Assembly: GCA_026770615.1 (NCBI GenBank)
Contig: MU631507.1
Coordinates: forward strand, 47,435 to 58,360
DNA length: 10,926 bases
Source: Pavlovales sp. CCMP2436
Taxonomy: Eukaryota > Haptophyta > Pavlovophyceae > Pavlovales
Direction: 5' to 3'
This document shows positions 7,135 through 10,926 of the stretch, piece after piece (within the stretch, counting starts at the first letter, position 1; every line of letters starts with the position of its first letter). The notes beneath the pieces are model-generated. The model was not told the DNA's origin. It did not search any database and saw only the letters and a list, made by a program, of their open reading frames with translations. The translations under genes were made by a program, and so were the position numbers.

Positions 7135-7439
7135 CTTCTCAGCTGTCGGAGCTTCACCGTCGCAGCCTGCTTAGACAGCTGCGCCCGCTCTGCGTCTCGC
7201 ACCAGTGCGGCCGCCGTCGCCTGCTGCGCTGCCGCCGACTTAGCTGCCTTCGTCGTTTTCTGTTTCACCGCCTGCGCTTTTTGCGTTGCCTGCACTTTCT
7301 GCGCCGCCTGCGCCGCCTGTGCTGCCTGCGCCGTCTGCGCTGCCTGTGCCGCCAGCGCCGCCTCGCCTGAGCCGCGTGGGCCACCTGCGCGCCGTCGCCG
7401 CCGCCTCCAAACATACACCACGCACAACCACACACCCAA
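7074..7439 (-). CDS. Possible Ala/Gln-rich low-complexity protein segment
   Basis: An ATG at 7439 opens a frame of 121 residues. The middle is built from Ala-Ala-Gln triplets (nine-base period) that grade into a Lys/Ala/Gln helix ending RAQLSKQAATVKLRQLRRW. The first 20 codons (GTGTGTGG... then a GGAG) look more like an intron tail than protein, so the real coding part probably begins near 7408 or below. The Ala-Gln pattern is in a different frame above about 7365, which suggests an indel. It may belong to the same gene or pseudogene as the island just downstream. The opposite strand would give an unlikely Cys/Ala polymer. Confidence 0.25.
   Translation of the reverse strand: MGVWLCVVYVWRRRRRRAGGPRGSGEAALAAQAAQTAQAAQAAQAAQKVQATQKAQAVKQKTTKAAKSAAAQQATAAALVRDAERAQLSKQAATVKLRQLRRWHFAAGIYGHASALRRASR
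7280..7370. repeat. Nine-base-period coding-like repeat
   Basis: Degenerate units such as GCCTGCGCC, GCCTGTGCT and GTCTGCGCT follow one another. Read on the minus strand they give Ala-Ala-Gln. The variation is mostly substitution, not length. Confidence 0.7.
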
Positions 7440-7708
7440 CTCAAGAAGTTCCCAACAATTCTCAATAGTAGTTACGGCGCGACAGTCAAACCGTATATTA
7501 GTAACAGCCTCTGGATCACCAATCAGTCCAGACCAGCGCCTACATGGTTAATAAAAAGTTAAATACACTCGCGTGTCGCCTCCCGGCCTGGTTTTCGGAA
7601 CTCACCTCTCGATCGCGAAGTATTTCCGATGGTTCGATGGCGGTTTCAGGATGATATGAATGCCACATAAAGATCTATTCCACTAATTAAATTAATTATA
7701 CGTCACTG
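7440..7708. other. Spacer with mixed composition, no supported gene
   Basis: There is no long open frame and no tRNA-like fold. At 7684-7698 an AT-only inverted repeat, TAATTAA-A-TTAATTA, lies 10 bases beyond the stop codon of the small two-exon candidate on the minus strand, so it may lie in that gene's 3' end. Confidence 0.5.
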
Positions 7709-8140
7709 TCATTTCAATACTAACTGGGATGTCGGATCGGTCAGAGTACCATTGTCGGTGTCCGCCTTCACCTTGGACTGATCTGTAGAGATACAAAGCG
7801 GGGAAGCCCAGTGGGGATGCCCGCTCCTATTTCCTGCTACGAATCCTGGGCGGGCGGGTGGGGGCAAAAGTTACGAGAGTCAAGCGATCGCCGGGCCATT
7901 GCCACCGGCAGGGGGCGCGGCGGGTAGATCTGCTTGGTCTCCGTGATTTAAGCCCATCAGGATTTCGTTAGTTTGCTCGAGCGGTTTGGAGGTTCGTTCG
8001 GTCAATCGACGCATCTTGCCCGCTGCGCGTACGCAATTTTCATCTCGCGAGCTCACGTTGGCGCCCCAAACCTTTGCGACCCCCTCGGCCGTCGGCCGCC
8101 TTGCGACACACTCTCGTATTTCAGCGCAATAAATGCACAA
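7709..8140 (-). CDS. Possible small two-exon gene, about 102 residues
   Basis: Exon 1 would run from the ATG at 8140 to 7906 and exon 2 from 7782 to a TGA at 7711-7709. The proposed intron (7905 to 7783, 123 nt) starts GTGGCA and ends in a pyrimidine-rich CTCTACAG, and splicing joins split codon G|AT in frame. Its size is similar to the other introns here. The product would be hydrophilic: basic in the middle (KMRRLTERTSKPLEQTNEI) with an acidic, Thr-rich end (KVKADTDNGTLTDPTSQ). No family is recognised. Without splicing, exon 1 is open to 7880 (86 residues). It lies 118 bp below the Pol III gene's stop, on the same strand, so it could be a separate gene or part of that gene's 3' region. Confidence 0.33.
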
Positions 8141-8257
8141 ATTGCAAGCTTAATACAGTTCCTATTCATGACGTCTAGTGGCGTGCTCGAACGGCAGCTC
8201 TCGTTGGCCTGCGTGCACCACCGCCCCGCCGCCCCGGCACTCGCTGCGCGGCCCGCC

Positions 8258-10926
8258 TCACATGTCGCCGAGACTTAATCTCGGGACGATGTTCATCGAC
8301 TGCAGCTCCTGCAGCAGCAGCTTGCACGCGTACGGGAGGCGCATCGGCTGCGTGTGTATGGAGGTGCGGCAGTTGCGGCAGCCGAGGTGATGGCAGAGCA
8401 GGCCACACTTTTTGCACACGTGCGCGATGAAGCCGTCCGAGCTGTGCACGAGGCGCTCGTTGAGCAGCATCGACGCGCCGTACCCGATCAGGCAGTCGCG
8501 CTCCATCTCGCCGAGCCGCAGCCCGCCATCGCGCGAGCGCCCCTCGGTGGGCTGGCGCGTGAGCACGGCGCGCGGCCCGCGCGCGCGCGCGTGCATCTTG
8601 TCCATGACCATGTGCTTGAGCTTCTGGTAGTAGATGGGCCCGAAGAAAATGTAGGCCGCCAGCGGCTCGCCGGTGATGCCCGAGGTGACGTAGTCCTTGC
8701 CCGAGTAGTTAAAGCCGTGCTCGACGAGCACGCGCGCACAGTCGTCAACCTTGTCGCCGCCAAAGGCCGTGCCGTAGCGCAGGTGGCCGTCGAGCACCGC
8801 CGCCTTGCCCGCGAGCAGCTCCATCATCTTGCCCACCGTCATGCGCGAGGGGAAGCCGTGCGGGTTCATGATGATGTCGGGCGCCATCCCGTAATCGTTG
8901 AAGGGCATGTCCTCGTGCCCCACGATCAGCCCGCACACGCCCTTCTGCCCGTGGCGCGACGAGAACTTGTCGCCGAGCTCGGGCGAGCGCGTCGAGCGCA
9001 CGCGGATCTTGATGACGAAGTGGTCGTTCTCGTTGGACGAGATCATCACGCGGTCGATGTACGTGTCGTTGTGCGGCGGGCCCTTGTATGTGATGGGCGC
9101 TGGCCGATAGGCGTCCGTGCCCGCGAGCGCCTCTGTGTTCATGATGGTGTCGGACGTGTTCATCGGCACCTGCTTGTTGACGAACACGTCTCCCGACTGG
9201 AGGCGCTCACCCACCGCGCAGATGCCGTCCTCGTCGAGCACGCGGAAGCGCTGCAGCTGCACCGACGACTTGACGCCCGGCGGCGCGGTCGGCGGCGCGA
9301 CGATGCGGTCGCTCGTCTGGTTTGCGTACTTCTTGAGGTTGGCCGAGTACTTGCGCATCACGATGCACCGGCCGAAGCCGCGGTCGAGCGAGGCGCGGTT
9401 GAGGATGAGCGCGTCCTCGATGTCGTAACCCGAGTAGGACATCACGGCGACCACTGCGTTGTGGCCTGTGGGTGGGTGGATGAGGTGGGTGAGTGGGGTG
9501 GGGTGGGGTGGGCTGTGGGTGTGGGTATGGGTGTATGTGTGTGTGTGGGGGGGGAGCTCAGATGGGGGTGGTGGAGCTTAAAAAAAAGGAAGGGGGGGGA
9601 GGGGGGGTGCAGCAGCCGAGTGCCGCGGGGCGTGGGGTGGGTGAGAGCTCAGGTGGGGGGAGGAACGGGCGCGCACCGGCCGGCAGCTTGGAGAAGTGGA
9701 TGAGATCGATCGTGCGCGACTTGACGAGCGGCTGTAAGGGAGGCACGCAGGAGAGCAGGTGCACGCAGGAACGGCGCAGTCAGAGGGATGGTCAGGCAAA
9801 TACAGTGTGCGCAGCGGGGCGGGAGAGCCAAGGACAGCAAGAGGGGAGGTAGAGCAGGGCAGGGCAGCAGCCACCTAGGGAGGGCGCTGGGCAGCTTGGA
9901 TGTAATCACGAGAAGAAGAAGAACAACACCAACAAATGTGACGATGGGGTACATGCAATTGAGACCTGATCGTAGACGAAAAAAAATAGAAAAAAAAGGA
10001 CTGCTTAGCATGCGGGAGACGGCAGCAGGTAGACTGGCGCTGGCGCGGTAGACCACAGGCGCCCATGCCACCAGGGTAGGGGCAGGACAAGGTACCTGGT
10101 GCGGGTAGACGAGCAGGTAGAGGATCGTGTCGATGCGCTCCGCCTGGTTACACGCGATTGCCCCCATGGCCTGCTTGCCCATCGCACACTGGTAGGTGTT
10201 GCGCGGCGACTGGTTGTGGTGCGGGTAGGGGATGAGGCCGGCGCAGACGCCCAGGATTGTGAGCGGGTCGATCTCGAGGTGCGTGGTGCTCGCGTTGATG
10301 TCCCGCTCGTAGAGGGCGATCTCGGCCGAGTTCTCCTCGTTCACGTCGAGGTATTCGATGAGCCCCTCGCGGATGAAGTCCTGCAGCGCGCAAACATAGT
10401 ATTGTCAATAAAATAGTAGAAATGAAAGAAATCATAAGAAAGAGATACCTACAATTCAGAACACGCTTGCCTCCACGCTGATTTCATTCTTTGTCTTATT
10501 TTACAGAACTACAACTTACTCGAAGAAAATGGGGTGGCAGACAGTGAGTGGGTGGCGGATTCAGGTCGTATTCTACATTGATATGAAAGGCTATCTGCCA
10601 GTCGCATAAAAAAACGCGTACAAACACCCCCACTCCCATACACAGTCCATACACATAGACACACACACTCCACACACTACCTGCCAGTCGCGCACCCCTT
10701 CCGCCAGCTCCGCCATGTGCTTGGGCAGCACAGCGGGGCAGCCGTCCTCCACCACGATCAGAGGCCGGCAGACACGCCCGGCGTCGGCTGCGACGTTGAC
10801 CGTCCGCTGCGTGGGGTGCAGCTGCACCGAGACGAACTCGCCGAGGCGGCCGCAGCGGCGCAGGCGGCGCAGGGAGCACACAAACACCTCAGGGTCGCGG
10901 TGGATGCCAAGCAGCATGCCTGGGGG
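8258..10926 (-). CDS. RPC2/POLR3B: RNA polymerase III second-largest subunit, C-terminal half (four exons, 5' end outside window)
   Basis: This subunit pairs with RPC1 to form the active centre of nuclear RNA polymerase III, which makes tRNAs, 5S rRNA and U6. Exons on the minus strand: 10926 (or 10919) to 10681, 10380 to 10096, 9731 to 9677, 9465 to 8258, with phases 0, 0 and 1. Together they give about 595 residues, matching roughly the second half of a protein usually near 1,130. Diagnostic motifs in order: DVNEEN and HLEI-x-P near 10340-10270, [23 protein letters not shown] in exon 2 (hybrid-binding region), [10 protein letters not shown] near 9439-9410, the active-site block [12 protein letters not shown] at 8974-8939, [13 protein letters not shown], and [18 protein letters not shown]. 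The end has a CKKC and CRNC zinc site (8416-8405 and 8380-8369), then [11 protein letters not shown]. The [12 protein letters not shown] wording and the C-terminal sequence point to Pol III over Pol I or II. The gene is intact where visible. A CAG at the window edge (just above 10919) may be another splice acceptor. Confidence 0.97.
9466..9676 (-). other. Intron in RPC2 (third of the window)
   Basis: GTGCGC at the donor and CCCACAG at the acceptor split a glycine codon (G|GC) and restore [16 protein letters not shown], which matches the family. On the plus strand the intron is packed with G-runs. Confidence 0.93.
9480..9660 (+). repeat. G-rich low-complexity tract inside an RPC2 intron
   Basis: The plus strand carries repeated GGGTG and GGGGTGG units, a GT run (about 9530-9548), a poly-A run (about 9580-9588) and long poly-G runs. 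The G-strand is the template strand for this gene, so the transcript would be C-rich here. Confidence 0.85.
9732..10095 (-). other. Intron in RPC2 (second of the window)
   Basis: It runs from GTACCTTG at 10095 to CCCTTACAG ending at 9732 and removes 364 bases between YPHQ and [11 protein letters not shown]. It has pyrimidine-rich stretches. No in-frame stop interrupts the preceding frame inside it, but its length is not a multiple of three, so retention would shift the frame. Confidence 0.95.
10381..10680 (-). other. Intron in RPC2 (first of the window)
   Basis: It runs from GTAGTGTG at 10680 to GCGCTGCAG ending at 10381 (300 bases) in phase 0, joining RDWQ to DFIREGL. The 5' part is a GT-rich low-complexity tract. 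A 15-bp copy of the donor junction, with one mismatch, lies inside it at 10591-10605. Confidence 0.95.
10591..10691. repeat. 15-bp direct repeat at a splice junction
   Basis: CTATCTGCCAGTCGC at 10591-10605 and CTACCTGCCAGTCGC at 10677-10691 differ at one base. The second copy spans the exon-intron border of RPC2; the first is 86 bp away inside the intron. The 71 bp between them are mostly CA-rich. Confidence 0.85.

Noticed and set aside
7114..7551. Cys/Ala-rich 145-residue plus-strand frame
   Set aside because: It is the complement of the Ala-Ala-Gln repeat; its Cys-Ala-Ala composition follows from the repeat and the rest reads through spacer.
7555..7680. Possible snRNA or tRNA because of GGTTCGA-like pieces and moderate GC
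   Set aside because: No acceptor-stem pairing, no cloverleaf and no recognisable U1, U2, U4, U5 or U6 signature could be found by reading either strand.
8354..9703. A 449-residue plus-strand frame opposite RPC2
   Set aside because: It is the antisense shadow of the clearly conserved Pol III subunit and continues into a low-complexity intron.
9649..10344. A 231-residue minus-strand frame that includes a hydrophobic, membrane-like stretch
   Set aside because: It is an RPC2 exon read through into its intron. The membrane-like part is intron sequence, and family alignment requires splicing at 10095.

Overview
This is a nuclear genome fragment from a eukaryote with GC-rich genes, most likely a unicellular alga; a haptophyte-like protist is my best guess, not a proven identity. 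Coding stretches are extremely rich in G and C, especially at third codon positions. The spaces between genes are AT-rich or CA/GT-rich. The RNA polymerase III gene carries several GT-AG introns, so the DNA is neither bacterial nor organellar. There is no rRNA, no tRNA that I can recognise, no CRISPR array and no intact transposon.

Layout. (1) 1-311: a GC-rich end with weak coding signs and a strong 31-nt hairpin. (2) 312-719: AT-richer spacer with no supported gene. (3) 720-5101, minus strand: a gene for a very large (about 1,410 residue), mostly disordered protein. It has a degenerate N-terminal repeat of the type P-x-L-S-x-x-S-x-R, proline-rich linkers and Ala/Glu/Arg coiled coils. Its true C-terminus lies in another frame, behind a short intron. 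(4) 5102-5477: a divergent promoter region with two tandem-repeat blocks and a perfect 16-bp palindrome. (5) 5478-6362, plus strand: a CUE-domain protein with the architecture of CUEDC2. (6) 6363-8257: low-density region with several low-confidence coding islands, including a possible two-exon gene on the minus strand (8140 to 7709) and a frame-broken island (7439 to 6872). (7) 8258-10926, minus strand: the C-terminal half of the second-largest subunit of RNA polymerase III (RPC2/POLR3B), in four exons and running off the window.

The genes do not form a pathway. The Pol III subunit is a housekeeping gene. The CUE protein is expected to act in ubiquitin-linked regulation. The large protein looks like a structural or scaffold protein. 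The only obvious architectural link is the head-to-head arrangement of the large gene and the CUE gene, which share 376 bp of promoter DNA.

I did not find a clear new multi-gene system. The features most worth a second look are the repeat family in the large protein, the palindrome in the divergent promoter, the duplicated splice-junction sequence in the first Pol III intron of the window, and the small spliced gene candidates between the CUE gene and the Pol III gene.
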